A stretch of 64,000 nt of DNA, taken from positions 1-64,000 of the forward strand of contig PBOG01000214.1 in assembly GCA_002724245.1 (NCBI GenBank), given 5' to 3'. The translations under genes were made by a program, and so were the position numbers. The first letter of the stretch is position 1. Every line of letters begins with the position of its first letter. Under the pieces are notes generated by a model. That model was not told the origin of the DNA, searched no databases, and worked only from the letters and a program-made list of their open reading frames with translations. Positions 37,401 to 45,725 of the stretch are shown in pieces. The DNA is from Planctomycetaceae bacterium (GTDB taxonomy: Bacteria > Planctomycetota > Planctomycetia > Pirellulales > Pirellulaceae).

Positions 37401-37961
37401 TCAATTTTCAAGTCGAGGTGACGCCTCACTCGTTCCGGGCAGTTCTTCGGCAAGGTTCGACATATGGGGCGTCACGAATTCGACCACTCGATCCATCATC
37501 TGGGTAACGCGCACCACTTGGGTGCGCCCAGCAACACAGGCCAGTCGGCTGGCAGTCGCAAACACCAGCGTTGTCTGTTGTTCACCGTCGCGGAAGTGCA
37601 ATGCCAAATCCCACACTGCTGCCTGGTCTGCCGGTGCGGTTGACCAGTCGTAGTTGCGGTCAATGATCAATGCATGGCGTGCATGCACCAATCCACGCAG
37701 ACGGCTAATTTCTACCTGTTCCAGTATGGCCAGTGACTGTCCACTGACCTCTAACTGGGACCGACTTTGATCTGACTGTGGTCCCAATCGCCAAACTTCA
37801 ACCTGATCAGCGTGGCGAATCAACATTGCCGTTTCCGAACCCCAGAACTCCAGGATTCGCCTTCCCTGCCGATAGTGATGCCAGACCGCGAAGCCGCCCA
37901 GCACACATCCCAGCAAAACCATCGTCAAAATCGCCCACTTTCCTCGGCTCACAAAACCCAT
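37401..37961 (-). CDS. Hypothetical single-pass membrane protein
   Basis: The protein has 186 residues. One N-terminal hydrophobic helix (WAILTMVLLGCVLGGFAVW, residues about 9-27) anchors a soluble domain. That domain alternates beta-like segments (AMLIRHADQVEVWRLG, HALIIDRNYDWS, TTLVFATASRLACVAG). The Cys at position 19 sits inside the helix and is not a lipobox of standard form. No family recognised. It converges with the rhomboid gene (17 bases) and is divergent from the small gene at 38120. The codon pattern and hydrophobic anchor support a real gene. Confidence 0.65.
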   Translation of the reverse strand: MGFVSRGKWAILTMVLLGCVLGGFAVWHHYRQGRRILEFWGSETAMLIRHADQVEVWRLGPQSDQSRSQLEVSGQSLAILEQVEISRLRGLVHARHALIIDRNYDWSTAPADQAAVWDLALHFRDGEQQTTLVFATASRLACVAGRTQVVRVTQMMDRVVEFVTPHMSNLAEELPGTSEASPRLEN

Positions 37962-38119
37962 CCTCTTTCAATTCGACCTGTTCTACAGTGGTTCCCCAGT
38001 TGCGCGGGCGTAAGTATACTTGGTGTCGGTTTACTTTTCGCCACCGGTTCAACAGATACTACACGAGCCGCCGGGCCTCAAATTGGCTGACTTGTCGATT
38101 TCACAGATCCTACCAGGAG

Positions 38120-38353
38120 ATGCCTCAGGTGCCTGACCAGTTCGACCCTTACCGCGAATCCTTGATCGTTGAAAAGAACACGGTCTGGTCCGAAGTAGAT
38201 GCGGAATTGGACTCACAAGAAAAAACGCGGATTGCCGATGCGCTACACGCAGACCCGGAACAATGCGCCCATTTGGATTATGTACGTGTGCACACAGGAT
38301 TCTGTCGCCAGGTAACCGTTACCGAACACGACCTCAACCGCATCAACTATTAA
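38120..38353 (+). CDS. Small hypothetical protein
   Basis: The protein has 77 residues from an ATG at 38120. CAGGAG lies directly before the ATG, too close for ideal use, so the true start could be different. It is acidic (rich in Asp and Glu) with no hydrophobic segment and looks like a soluble cytoplasmic protein. Motif-like words are SLIVEKNTVW, LDSQEKTRIADAL and CAHLDYVRVHTGF. The frame is longer upstream (to 37778), but that part overlaps the opposite-strand gene and reads as noise. From memory, similar short proteins occur in other planctomycetes; function unknown. Confidence 0.55.
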   Translation: MPQVPDQFDPYRESLIVEKNTVWSEVDAELDSQEKTRIADALHADPEQCAHLDYVRVHTGFCRQVTVTEHDLNRINY

Positions 38354-38657
38354 TTCTCGCCATGAGAGTTCGTGGCAACCGGCTCGTTACGATCTGTGGT
38401 CACTCAAGGCTGGATCGATGCGCATGTCCTGCTGGTTGGGGTTTTGACAAACACGTCTTCACGAAACTACAGCGACGACGGCGAAGCCAGGCCATTGAGG
38501 GGCGAGCAACCTGTTAGACTCGACCAGGCGATACAGCTGTCCACAGTAGAACGCGGAATCGCGGGAAACGTAGGTTTGGCTGTCACTCGCAACAGCTATC
38601 AGGCTCTTCTTTTTATATTGTGACAATCACAAACCCTGCGGCGAGGCAATAGAGCGC
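38354..38657. other. Intergenic region, 304 bases
   Basis: Two overlapping small frames (38263-38517 and 38372-38623) lie here but lack ribosome-binding sites and family-like sequence. I see no RNA signature or hairpin with a T-run. The promoter of aroB should be here. Confidence 0.4.
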
Positions 38658-39758
38658 ATGACTGCCAGCGCATCGCAAAACATCGTGCGAGTTCCACTGC
38701 ATGAACGCGCTTATGACATTGATATCGGAGCCGGAAATCTCCCAGACACGGGGACATTCGCTGCCCGTCGCGCTACGTTATCTCACGCCATCGTGATCAC
38801 TGATGAACACGTACACTCACTTCACGCAACAAAAGTTGCTACCAGTCTCGAGACACATTGCCAACGTGTCGACCTGGTGACTGTTAAAGCGGGTGAAAAA
38901 AGCAAATCGATCGAACAGGCCCAATGGCTGTGGAACAAACTGCTACAGCTAAAAACGGATCGCAAGTCGATCATTGTTGCTGTGGGTGGCGGAGTCATCG
39001 GTGACCTGGCAGGGTTTGTTGCGGCAACGTTTGCTCGTGGCCTTACTTTCTTTCAGGTTCCCACTACGTTACTAGCCCAAGTCGACAGCAGCGTCGGTGG
39101 CAAAGTCGGCATCAACCTCCCAGAAGCGAAGAACATGATCGGCGCATTCTGGCAGCCGCATGGGGTCGTCATCGATGTGCAAGTTCTCGAGACACTGCCA
39201 ATTCGTGAATACCGTGCGGGCCTCGCCGAGGTCGTCAAGTACGGTGTAATTCTGGATGCTGCGTTCTTTCAACTACTTGAAGAAAATACCGCAGACGTAA
39301 ATCGTCGTGATCCTCAGATCTTGCGCGCCATCATCACACGCTGCTGTGAACTAAAGGCAGAAGTGGTGTCGCAGGACGAACGGGAGGAAAGCGGACTGCG
39401 GGCAGTGCTTAATTATGGCCACACCTTTTGCCACGCTTTTGAATATGTCACGGGTTACGGACAACTTCTTCACGGCGAAGCTGTCTCCATCGGTATGTTG
39501 TGCGCATCTCGCCTGGCGGAAAGAGTTGGCCGTATTGACAAGACATTAACCGAACGGCAGAAACAACTTCTCGTTGCATTGGGATTACCAACTGCGGTAC
39601 CCGACGTGGACCACGACGATATTATGGCGGCAATGCAACGAGACAAGAAAGTGGCCCATGGCAAATTGAGATTCGTTTTGCCGACGCAGCTTGGCCATGT
39701 TGAACTCGTCGATGACATCAAACCGGAAGTCGCGCGAGAAATACTACAACAAGCCTGA
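38658..39758 (+). CDS. aroB: 3-dehydroquinate synthase
   Basis: The protein has 366 residues with the full AroB pattern: VTVKAGEKSKSIEQA, the NAD-binding VGGGVIGDLAGFVAATF, then RGLTFFQVPTTLLAQVDSSVGGK and GINLPEAKNMIGAFWQP. The metal-site and catalytic region includes GLAEVVKYG (Glu) and LNYGHTFCHAFEY with HGEAVSIGM (His residues). It converts DAHP to 3-dehydroquinate, the second step of the shikimate pathway. Length is normal. aroK lies at 58297, about 19 kb away, so the usual aroKB pairing is not seen. Confidence 0.96.
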   Translation: MTASASQNIVRVPLHERAYDIDIGAGNLPDTGTFAARRATLSHAIVITDEHVHSLHATKVATSLETHCQRVDLVTVKAGEKSKSIEQAQWLWNKLLQLKTDRKSIIVAVGGGVIGDLAGFVAATFARGLTFFQVPTTLLAQVDSSVGGKVGINLPEAKNMIGAFWQPHGVVIDVQVLETLPIREYRAGLAEVVKYGVILDAAFFQLLEENTADVNRRDPQILRAIITRCCELKAEVVSQDEREESGLRAVLNYGHTFCHAFEYVTGYGQLLHGEAVSIGMLCASRLAERVGRIDKTLTERQKQLLVALGLPTAVPDVDHDDIMAAMQRDKKVAHGKLRFVLPTQLGHVELVDDIKPEVAREILQQA

Positions 39759-40007
39759 CCCGGGTGTCGCACAATACAGCAGGGCACAAGTACCCCCTGC
39801 TCGGAGATGCAGACTGCGTTTGCAGTTATAAGCCAGTCTCCTGGCATTACGACCGCTCTTCTACCCTGGTGCCACACCAGGAAACACCGCCGGTCGGGGC
39901 AACTGGGATTCCGAAAAAGCATGGCAGTCGCCTCCCTGACTTGACTCTGACCTTCAGAAAATAGCTATAATGGGTGGCAGGCAAGGCTCCCCCTCCATCA
40001 GTCACTT

Positions 40008-41126
40008 GTGCGCGTGTACCCCGCAGAACACCACATCGCAGCGACCCTTCGCCTGGCACTGGTTCCCGGTATTGGTCCGCAGCTCTGGAAACAGCTACTG
40101 GCACATTTTCGGACACCGCAAGCGGTCTTGGCTGCATCTCCGCAGGAACTCCGACAGATTCAGGGAATTGGAATACAAACAAGCCAGGCCATCCTGGCCG
40201 CAGACCTTGACCGGAGTGCCGAAGAGACGCTGACAGTGTGCCAGCAACATGGAATTGAAGTTCTTACGGACTCCGAAACCAGCTACCCGCAACCCTTGCG
40301 CGAGATTCCCGCCCCACCCAGCTTGTTGTTTCTACGTGGCTCCTTGCACCCGTGTGACACTCTGGCAATCGCCATTGTTGGAACCCGCAGAGCGACAAAC
40401 TACGGACGCTGCCAGGCACAACGGTTCGCGGCGGAATTGTCCCGGGCTGGCTTGACCATCGTCAGCGGCTTGGCACGTGGTGTCGATGCGACCGCGCACC
40501 AGGCTGCACTTGATACAGGCGGCCGAACCATTGCCGTCATGGGATCTGGCTTGCTACACATCTACCCGCCAGAACACCGGTCCCTGGCCCGCCGAATCCA
40601 GGATTGCGGAGCTTTGCTCAGCGAGTTCCCTCCGAATCAGAAACCATCGCGTAGCACATTCCCTCAACGCAACCGCATTATCACGGGACTCTGTCTGGGA
40701 GTCCTCGTCGTCGAAGCACCAGCAAAAAGCGGGGCTCTCATTTCTGCGCAACATGCGCTGGAGCAGGGGCGTGACATCTTTGTCATACCGGGCCCGGTCA
40801 ATCAGAAAAACTCACGTGGCTGCCACCAACTGCTACGTGACGGCGCAACGCTAGTCGAATCTCCACAAGATGTACTCGATGAACTGGGGCCACTCTGCAA
40901 AGAAATTCCACAGTCGGATGGACGCGTGATCCGGCACCCTGCAGAGCTCAGTCTCAACACGCAAGAACAGGCTGTACTGAACGCAATTCCGACAACACCC
41001 ACCCACATCGATACGGTCATTACAGAGAGCCAACTGGCACCGAACCAGGTTTTGTCCACCATTAGCGCATTGGAAATTCGCCAACTCGTACGTCGGCTCA
41101 CAGGTCAGCAGGTCGTCCGCAACTAG
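40008..41126 (+). CDS. dprA: DNA-processing protein DprA
   Basis: The protein has 372 residues from the GTG at 40008. The N-terminal helix-hairpin-helix-like region (RLALVPGIGPQLWKQLL, QIQGIGIQTSQAIL) precedes the Rossmann core with AIVGTRRATNYG, VSGLARGVDATAHQAAL, GSGLLHIYPPEHRSL and FPQRNRIITGL. GVLVVEAPAKSGALISAQHALEQGRDIFVIPG is the strongly conserved DprA signature. The C-terminal winged helix is present (LNTQEQAVLNAIP to the end). DprA loads RecA on incoming single-stranded DNA during transformation. Together with comEC (11720) it points to competence, though DprA is also kept in non-competent bacteria. It stands alone. Confidence 0.94.
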   Translation: MRVYPAEHHIAATLRLALVPGIGPQLWKQLLAHFRTPQAVLAASPQELRQIQGIGIQTSQAILAADLDRSAEETLTVCQQHGIEVLTDSETSYPQPLREIPAPPSLLFLRGSLHPCDTLAIAIVGTRRATNYGRCQAQRFAAELSRAGLTIVSGLARGVDATAHQAALDTGGRTIAVMGSGLLHIYPPEHRSLARRIQDCGALLSEFPPNQKPSRSTFPQRNRIITGLCLGVLVVEAPAKSGALISAQHALEQGRDIFVIPGPVNQKNSRGCHQLLRDGATLVESPQDVLDELGPLCKEIPQSDGRVIRHPAELSLNTQEQAVLNAIPTTPTHIDTVITESQLAPNQVLSTISALEIRQLVRRLTGQQVVRN

Positions 41127-41380
41127 GCCAGCATCCCGGTCACACCGTAGCAGACGCCGAGAATGAGCGGGGATGGTGGAACAAGCCATGGAAAGCACTT
41201 CCCCGTCGCCTCATTCATGCGCACACAGAGACCACACCCTGGTTCTGAAAACACAGCTTCACCGATCAGACCATTCCTGTCTGATACGCAGCGTGATTCT
41301 GTCACACTTTTCACACTGCAACAAAGGCCGCCCTGCAACAAAACAGTGCCACGGTAGCGAATCCGTCCCACAACCCCCAT

Positions 41381-43315
41381 TTAACGGATCACGCCACGAT
41401 CCTGAAACAACTGAAGAATCTGGTCAACACAATCAGTAACAGACAATTCTCCAGAAGCCAGTGTCAGGTCAGGTTTGTCAGGAACTTCGTATGCCGTCGA
41501 CACACCAGGAAAGTTGGCAATCACTCCTTCATCCGCCTGGCGATAAGCGTCGGGAACCCGCTGACGGCAAATCTCTACCGGCGCGGCAAGATGGATCAAT
41601 AGGAAACGCTCATCACCTATGGCTTCCGCCGCCCGCTGACGAATTTCCGCACTGGGCGCGATGAACGCCGCCACACAAATCAACCCTGCATCATTCATAA
41701 GTCGAGCAACTTCCGCGGTGCGCCGCAGGTTTTCGCTACGATCCTCATCAGAAAACCCCAGGTCGCGACTCATTCGCAAGCGCATATTCTGACCGTCTAA
41801 TACCGCAACCGAGCGGCCTTGATCGAACAATTTCCGTTCCAATGCATAAGCAACCGTGCTCTTTCCGGCGCCCGTTAAACCCGTCAACAAAACCGTGACC
41901 GGACGTTGACCAAAACGAGCAGAACGTTCTTCTGTCGAGACATTGCTGTGCTCTTGATGCAGTTGCGTGCTTTGTGGCTCGAGATCCCAATGATCGGCCC
42001 GTTGATCACCCGTAACACGATCCAAAATCATTGCCGCACCAACGGTTACGTTACTAATCCGGTCAACAAGAATCAGACCTCCCGTCAAACGGTTTCGACG
42101 ATAGTCGTCGTAACAGATCGGTTCATTGAGAATAATACGGCAACGGCCAATCTCATTGAGATTCAAAATCGGTGCATCGGAGCGGTGAAGTGTATTGACA
42201 TCCACCTGATACCGAAGTGTTTCCACGGTACCCATAACACTCTTGGCGGCATGCTTGAAAAGATAATTTTTGCCAGGAACAAGCGGCTCGTCGTGCATCC
42301 AAATAACCATGGCATCAAATGCCTGCTCCATGCGCGGAACATTACCCGGGCGGACAATGATATCGCCACGACTCACATCGATCTCATCCGAAAAACGAAG
42401 TGTTACCGCTTGGGGACAGAACGCTTCTTCCACCTCTCCGTCAAACGTAACAATCGACTCGACACGGCTGGTTTTGCGCGATGGCAAAGCCATGATTTCG
42501 TCACCTCGACGGACAATTCCTGAAGCCAGCGTGCCACAGAACCCACGAAAGTCGGCGTCTGGTCGATTGACATATTGAACAGGGAACCGAAAGTCTTCCA
42601 GATTGCGATCGGACCCGATGTAGACGGAATCCAGGAAATTCATCAATGTCGCACCGCCGTACCAGGGCATGTTCTGGCTGGGCTCCACGATGTTATCACC
42701 GAACAGAGCTGAGATCGGGATAAAGTGAAGATCCGGCACATCCAAACGCGCCGAAAAACTCTTGTACGAGTTACGAATCTCCTCAAAAACCTCCTGGCGA
42801 TGGTCGACGAGATCCATCTTATTGATGGCCACCAGGACATGCTTGATTCCCAGTAATGAGACGATAAAACTGTGGCGTTTCGTCTGGGTAACGACTCCGC
42901 GCCGGGCGTCGATAAGGATGATCGCCAGATCACAGTTGGATGCACCCGTAGCCATATTCCTGGTGTACTGCTCGTGGCCGGGCGTATCGGCAATGATGAA
43001 TTTCCGCCGCGCTGTCGAAAAATATCGATAAGCCACATCGATGGTAATGCCTTGCTCGCGTTCCGCCTTGAGTCCATCGGTAAACAAGGCTGGATCCAAA
43101 GCACCACCGGTCGTCCCATGTGTAACGGAGTCGGCTTCCAGCGATTTGAGCGTGTCTTCAAAAATCAACTTGGCATCATAGAACAGACGGCCAATTAGCG
43201 TGCTTTTGCCGTCATCCACGCTGCCACAAGTCAAGAAACGCAACAGCTCTTTCTGTTCGTGCTGTGCCAAATAAGCATCGATGTCGGTCGCGATCAATTC
43301 CGATTGGTGAGACAT
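41381..43315 (-). CDS. cysNC: Bifunctional sulfate adenylyltransferase subunit 1 / adenylylsulfate kinase
   Basis: The protein has 644 residues. The N-terminal GTPase (CysN, about 1-440) has G1 GSVDDGKST, G3 DTPGHEQYTRNM and G4 NKMDLVD, and a beta-barrel EF-Tu-like part. The C-terminal APS kinase (CysC, about 465-644) has Walker A GLTGAGKST, DGQNMRLRMSRDLGFSDEDRSENLRR and NFPGVSTAYEVP. CysN with CysD makes APS from ATP and sulfate using GTP hydrolysis, and CysC phosphorylates it to PAPS. In CysC the classic Asp of DGDN is Gln here, and the FISP loop is FIAPSAEIR, where Ala replaces the Ser that is a phospho-site in E. coli. It lies 47 bases after cysD on the same strand. Confidence 0.94.
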   Translation of the reverse strand: MSHQSELIATDIDAYLAQHEQKELLRFLTCGSVDDGKSTLIGRLFYDAKLIFEDTLKSLEADSVTHGTTGGALDPALFTDGLKAEREQGITIDVAYRYFSTARRKFIIADTPGHEQYTRNMATGASNCDLAIILIDARRGVVTQTKRHSFIVSLLGIKHVLVAINKMDLVDHRQEVFEEIRNSYKSFSARLDVPDLHFIPISALFGDNIVEPSQNMPWYGGATLMNFLDSVYIGSDRNLEDFRFPVQYVNRPDADFRGFCGTLASGIVRRGDEIMALPSRKTSRVESIVTFDGEVEEAFCPQAVTLRFSDEIDVSRGDIIVRPGNVPRMEQAFDAMVIWMHDEPLVPGKNYLFKHAAKSVMGTVETLRYQVDVNTLHRSDAPILNLNEIGRCRIILNEPICYDDYRRNRLTGGLILVDRISNVTVGAAMILDRVTGDQRADHWDLEPQSTQLHQEHSNVSTEERSARFGQRPVTVLLTGLTGAGKSTVAYALERKLFDQGRSVAVLDGQNMRLRMSRDLGFSDEDRSENLRRTAEVARLMNDAGLICVAAFIAPSAEIRQRAAEAIGDERFLLIHLAAPVEICRQRVPDAYRQADEGVIANFPGVSTAYEVPDKPDLTLASGELSVTDCVDQILQLFQDRGVIR

Positions 43316-43362
43316 AAAGGTCGCTTGCTCGGAGACAGGAGGACTGTCAGCGCAATCCTCGA

Positions 43363-44277
43363 TTAGAAATAACCACGTTTCTTTTTCTCTTCCATCCCCG
43401 CACCACCCTCATCCTGGTCAATCAACCGACCCTGTCGCTCTGAAGTCTTGCACAGCAGCATCTCCTGGATGATCATCGGCAATGTCGTGGCGTCGGAGTC
43501 AACCGCACCAGACAAGGGATAGCAACCCAGAGTCCTGAACCGAACTCGACGCAACTCAGGCTCTTCGCCCGGTTCCAATTTCAAGCGTTCGTCGTCGACA
43601 AGGATCATCGTTCCATCACGATGAACAATCGGACGCGGTTTGGAAAAATACAATGGCACGATGGGAATCTGCTCCAAATGAATGTACTGCCATACATCCA
43701 GTTCCGTCCAATTCGAAAGAGGAAAAACGCGAATGCTCTCCCCCTTATTCACTTTGGTATTGAACAAATTCCACAATTCGGGTCGCTGATTCTTGGGGTC
43801 CCAGCGATGAAAACGATCCCGAAACGAAAAAACACGTTCCTTGGCGCGCGACTTTTCTTCATCCCGGCGTGCTCCCCCGAAAGCGGCATCAAATCCCCAT
43901 TTATCCAATGCCTGCTTGAGCGCGTCGGTCTTCATTAACTCGGTGTGCTTCTCGCTGTCATCCAGAGGCTGGATATTAATCTCCCGACCCTCTGCATTGG
44001 TGTACACAAGTACCTCCAGGCCGAGTTCTTTCCGAGCATAATTTTCACGAAATTCAATCATCTCCCGAAATTTCCATGTCGTATCAACATGGAGCAATGG
44101 GAATGGTGGCTTGGCAGGGTAAAAAGCCTTCTGGGCAAGACGGACCATCACGGATGAATCCTTGCCAATGGAATAGAGCATCACTGGATTGTGAAACTCA
44201 GAAGCCACTTCACGGATGATGTGGATGCTCTCCGCTTCCAACTCTTTGAGATGCGTGAGATTGTAGTTGGTAGCCAT
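43363..44277 (-). CDS. cysD: Sulfate adenylyltransferase subunit 2
   Basis: The protein has 304 residues from the ATG at 44277 ([24 protein letters not shown]); the frame runs further up but the family starts here. The ATP-pyrophosphatase PP-loop is [14 protein letters not shown] (SxGKDSS), and [22 protein letters not shown] and [14 protein letters not shown] are classic CysD motifs. It forms the APS-making heterodimer with CysN, the first step of assimilatory sulfate activation. The C-terminus is normal ([17 protein letters not shown]). The 5' leader holds a perfect hairpin (separate entry) and cysNC follows at once, so the unit is cysD-cysNC. Downstream reduction genes (cysH, cysI) are not in this window. 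Confidence 0.95.
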   Translation of the reverse strand: MATNYNLTHLKELEAESIHIIREVASEFHNPVMLYSIGKDSSVMVRLAQKAFYPAKPPFPLLHVDTTWKFREMIEFRENYARKELGLEVLVYTNAEGREINIQPLDDSEKHTELMKTDALKQALDKWGFDAAFGGARRDEEKSRAKERVFSFRDRFHRWDPKNQRPELWNLFNTKVNKGESIRVFPLSNWTELDVWQYIHLEQIPIVPLYFSKPRPIVHRDGTMILVDDERLKLEPGEEPELRRVRFRTLGCYPLSGAVDSDATTLPMIIQEMLLCKTSERQGRLIDQDEGGAGMEEKKKRGYF

Positions 44278-44314
44278 GTGGAATTTGCGCTGGTCTGACA
44301 AACATATCGCGAGT

Positions 44315-44339
44315 GTCCCCTCCGTTACGCGGAGGGGAC
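44315..44339 (-). promoter_or_regulatory. Strong hairpin in the cysD 5' leader
   Basis: GTCCCCTCCG (44315-44324) and CGGAGGGGAC (44330-44339) form a perfect ten-pair stem with a five-base loop, starting 37 bases upstream of the cysD ATG. There is no T-run after it, so it is not a plain terminator; it could stabilise or control the cysD-cysNC message. Confidence 0.6.
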
Positions 44340-44494
44340 CGCCATAGCTGGTCAACTATAAAGCCGTAGTGGTGTTTTCTCAACGCGGCCTGCGCCATTT
44401 TAGATTGCCGACTTTCCTTGCCAGCTACGATCTTGCTCAGCCAACACCACTGTAAAATCCCGGCAGGGTGTAACTAGTATGCTGCCAAAGAGTC

Positions 44495-44511
44495 CCGCGC
44501 CGAAGGCGCGG
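44495..44511. repeat. GC-rich palindrome with GAA triloop
   Basis: CCGCGCC (44495-44501) pairs perfectly with GGCGCGG (44505-44511) around GAA. Not followed by a T-run. It may belong to a short interspersed element together with the palindrome at 44554. Confidence 0.45.
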
Positions 44512-44553
44512 CGCGTGCAAACCACCCAAAACGGTCTGAGCGGGCAATCAGCA

Positions 44554-44565
44554 GGCAGGCCTGCC
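44554..44565. repeat. 12-base palindrome in a GC-rich repeat-like stretch
   Basis: GGCAGGCCTGCC is self-complementary; flanks read CAATCAGCA on the left and CCTACCG on the right, resembling short interspersed palindromic elements found in many bacterial genomes. A similar word (GCAGGCAGGCTTGCTGG) occurs near 4565, so a family of copies is possible. Confidence 0.4.
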
Positions 44566-44728
44566 CCTACCGATTTCCAGCCCAATCAGATATATTGCCC
44601 GTGTTGCAGATTGACATTCCTGCGCACCGGCTTGCCCTTGCAGCTCGCTCTATGAATCCACCGCGGCCAGTCACCGCACCGGCTGTGGCATCCTCTTGAT
44701 TACGAACTTTGCGACGGAGAAAAGATCG

Positions 44729-45253
44729 ATGACACTCGTAGGACAACCCGCGCCCACCTGGAGCGGAACCGCATATGACAATGGAAATGAAGCCTCTCTC
44801 AGCAGCAGTGACCTGAACGGCAAGTGGTATGTACTGTACTGGTATCCGCTCGATTTCACCTTTGTCTGTCCTACGGAAATCATCTCATTCCAGGAACTGG
44901 CAGACGATTTTGCTGATGACAACGTCCGCGTGATCGGTGTGAGCACCGACTCGTTCTTCAGTCATAAGGCCTGGTTCTCCTGCCGTGAGACCTTTCCCCA
45001 GGAAATCACACATCCCGTACTTGCCGACACCAATCACGAGATCAGCCGAGCCTTTGGTGTCCTCAAGGAGGACTTGGGCGTTGGTTATCGGGCAACCGTG
45101 ATCGTGGACAATGAGGGTAACGTACGCTCAATGGCAGTGAACGATCTAAGTGTCGGCCGCAGCCCCAAGGAAGTTCTGCGGACAGTACAGGCGTTGCAGA
45201 GTGGAAAACTATGTGGTGCCAACTGGAACAAAGGTGACGATCACGTAGGTTAG
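44729..45253 (+). CDS. Peroxiredoxin, typical 2-Cys AhpC/Prx1 type
   Basis: The protein has 174 residues from the ATG at 44729 with GGAG upstream; a TTG at 44696 is unlikely. The peroxidatic motif is LDFTFVCPTE (C47), with YWYP just before, and the resolving Cys is near the end in LCGANW (C162), matching the VCPANW of AhpC. The layout is that of a decameric 2-Cys peroxiredoxin, which reduces hydrogen peroxide and organic peroxides with electrons from a thioredoxin-like donor. The Thr of the active site (FTFVC) is present, and the Arg is expected near residue 120. The gene that follows three bases later encodes a CxxC thioredoxin-like protein. Confidence 0.94.
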   Translation: MTLVGQPAPTWSGTAYDNGNEASLSSSDLNGKWYVLYWYPLDFTFVCPTEIISFQELADDFADDNVRVIGVSTDSFFSHKAWFSCRETFPQEITHPVLADTNHEISRAFGVLKEDLGVGYRATVIVDNEGNVRSMAVNDLSVGRSPKEVLRTVQALQSGKLCGANWNKGDDHVG

Positions 45254-45256
45254 ACG

Positions 45257-45622
45257 ATGGATCGGCTGATTATCCTGGACCGTGACAACTGGCGCGAATT
45301 TCTGGCCGCCCCGTCCGCGGTTTTGATGCTGGGAAAATCGAATTGTGATGCCTGCGCGGAATGGACCAAGCAGCTCCAGGGTTTCCTGGAAACTGACCAG
45401 GAATGGCAACATGTTGCCTTCGGCAAGCTAGAACTCGACCGTCCTGGGCTAGGGTCGTTCAAGAAGGCGAATACCTGGCTGAGCGAGGTAGATGACCTCC
45501 CCTTTACGATTCTCTACATTGCGGGCGACCGGAAAAAGGACTTTGTCGGGGCAGGAATCGAACGTTTGGTGAACCGCATGAACCGTGTGTTCGGCCCTTT
45601 GACTGAAAACGGTGCAACGTAA
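45257..45622 (+). CDS. Thioredoxin-like CxxC protein, probable peroxiredoxin partner
   Basis: The protein has 121 residues and starts three bases after the peroxiredoxin stop. It has a CDAC motif (C30-DA-C33) after LMLGKSN, the position of the active site in thioredoxins, and an Arg-rich C-terminus. The thioredoxin cis-Pro is probably in DDLPFTILYIAG (near residue 76). The active-site dipeptide (Asp-Ala) differs from the usual Gly-Pro, which changes the redox potential. The usual WAxWC context is absent. Fold and position suggest it recycles the peroxiredoxin; no thioredoxin reductase is nearby. I would class it as a thioredoxin-fold protein of unproven specificity. Confidence 0.8.
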   Translation: MDRLIILDRDNWREFLAAPSAVLMLGKSNCDACAEWTKQLQGFLETDQEWQHVAFGKLELDRPGLGSFKKANTWLSEVDDLPFTILYIAGDRKKDFVGAGIERLVNRMNRVFGPLTENGAT

Positions 45623-45725
45623 GCCCCCGAGCGAAATCTAATCTGAGCGTGGATAAACTCCGTATTTTGCGGATACATGTGCTGGTCTCTTGGTTCATAG
45701 AAATTCAATCCCGGATCCCAAATCC

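Larger units (their letters stand above)
44278..44728. other. Divergent intergenic region, 451 bases, between cysD and the peroxiredoxin
   Basis: It must hold promoters for both directions. Contents: the cysD leader hairpin (44315-44339), a GC-rich palindrome with GAA triloop (44495-44511) and a 12-base palindrome (44554-44565), listed separately. A frame on the minus strand (44400-44585) has repeat-like composition and no ribosome-binding site. No terminator or riboswitch I can name. Confidence 0.5.

Noticed and set aside
37778..38119. Upstream extension of the small gene at 38120
   Set aside because: It is antisense to the well-formed membrane-protein gene at 37401-37961 and reads as Pro/Ser/Arg-rich noise.
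39777..39803. Possible terminator after aroB (AGCAGGG / CCCTGCT)
   Set aside because: The stem is seven pairs and no T-run follows, so it does not qualify as a Rho-independent terminator.
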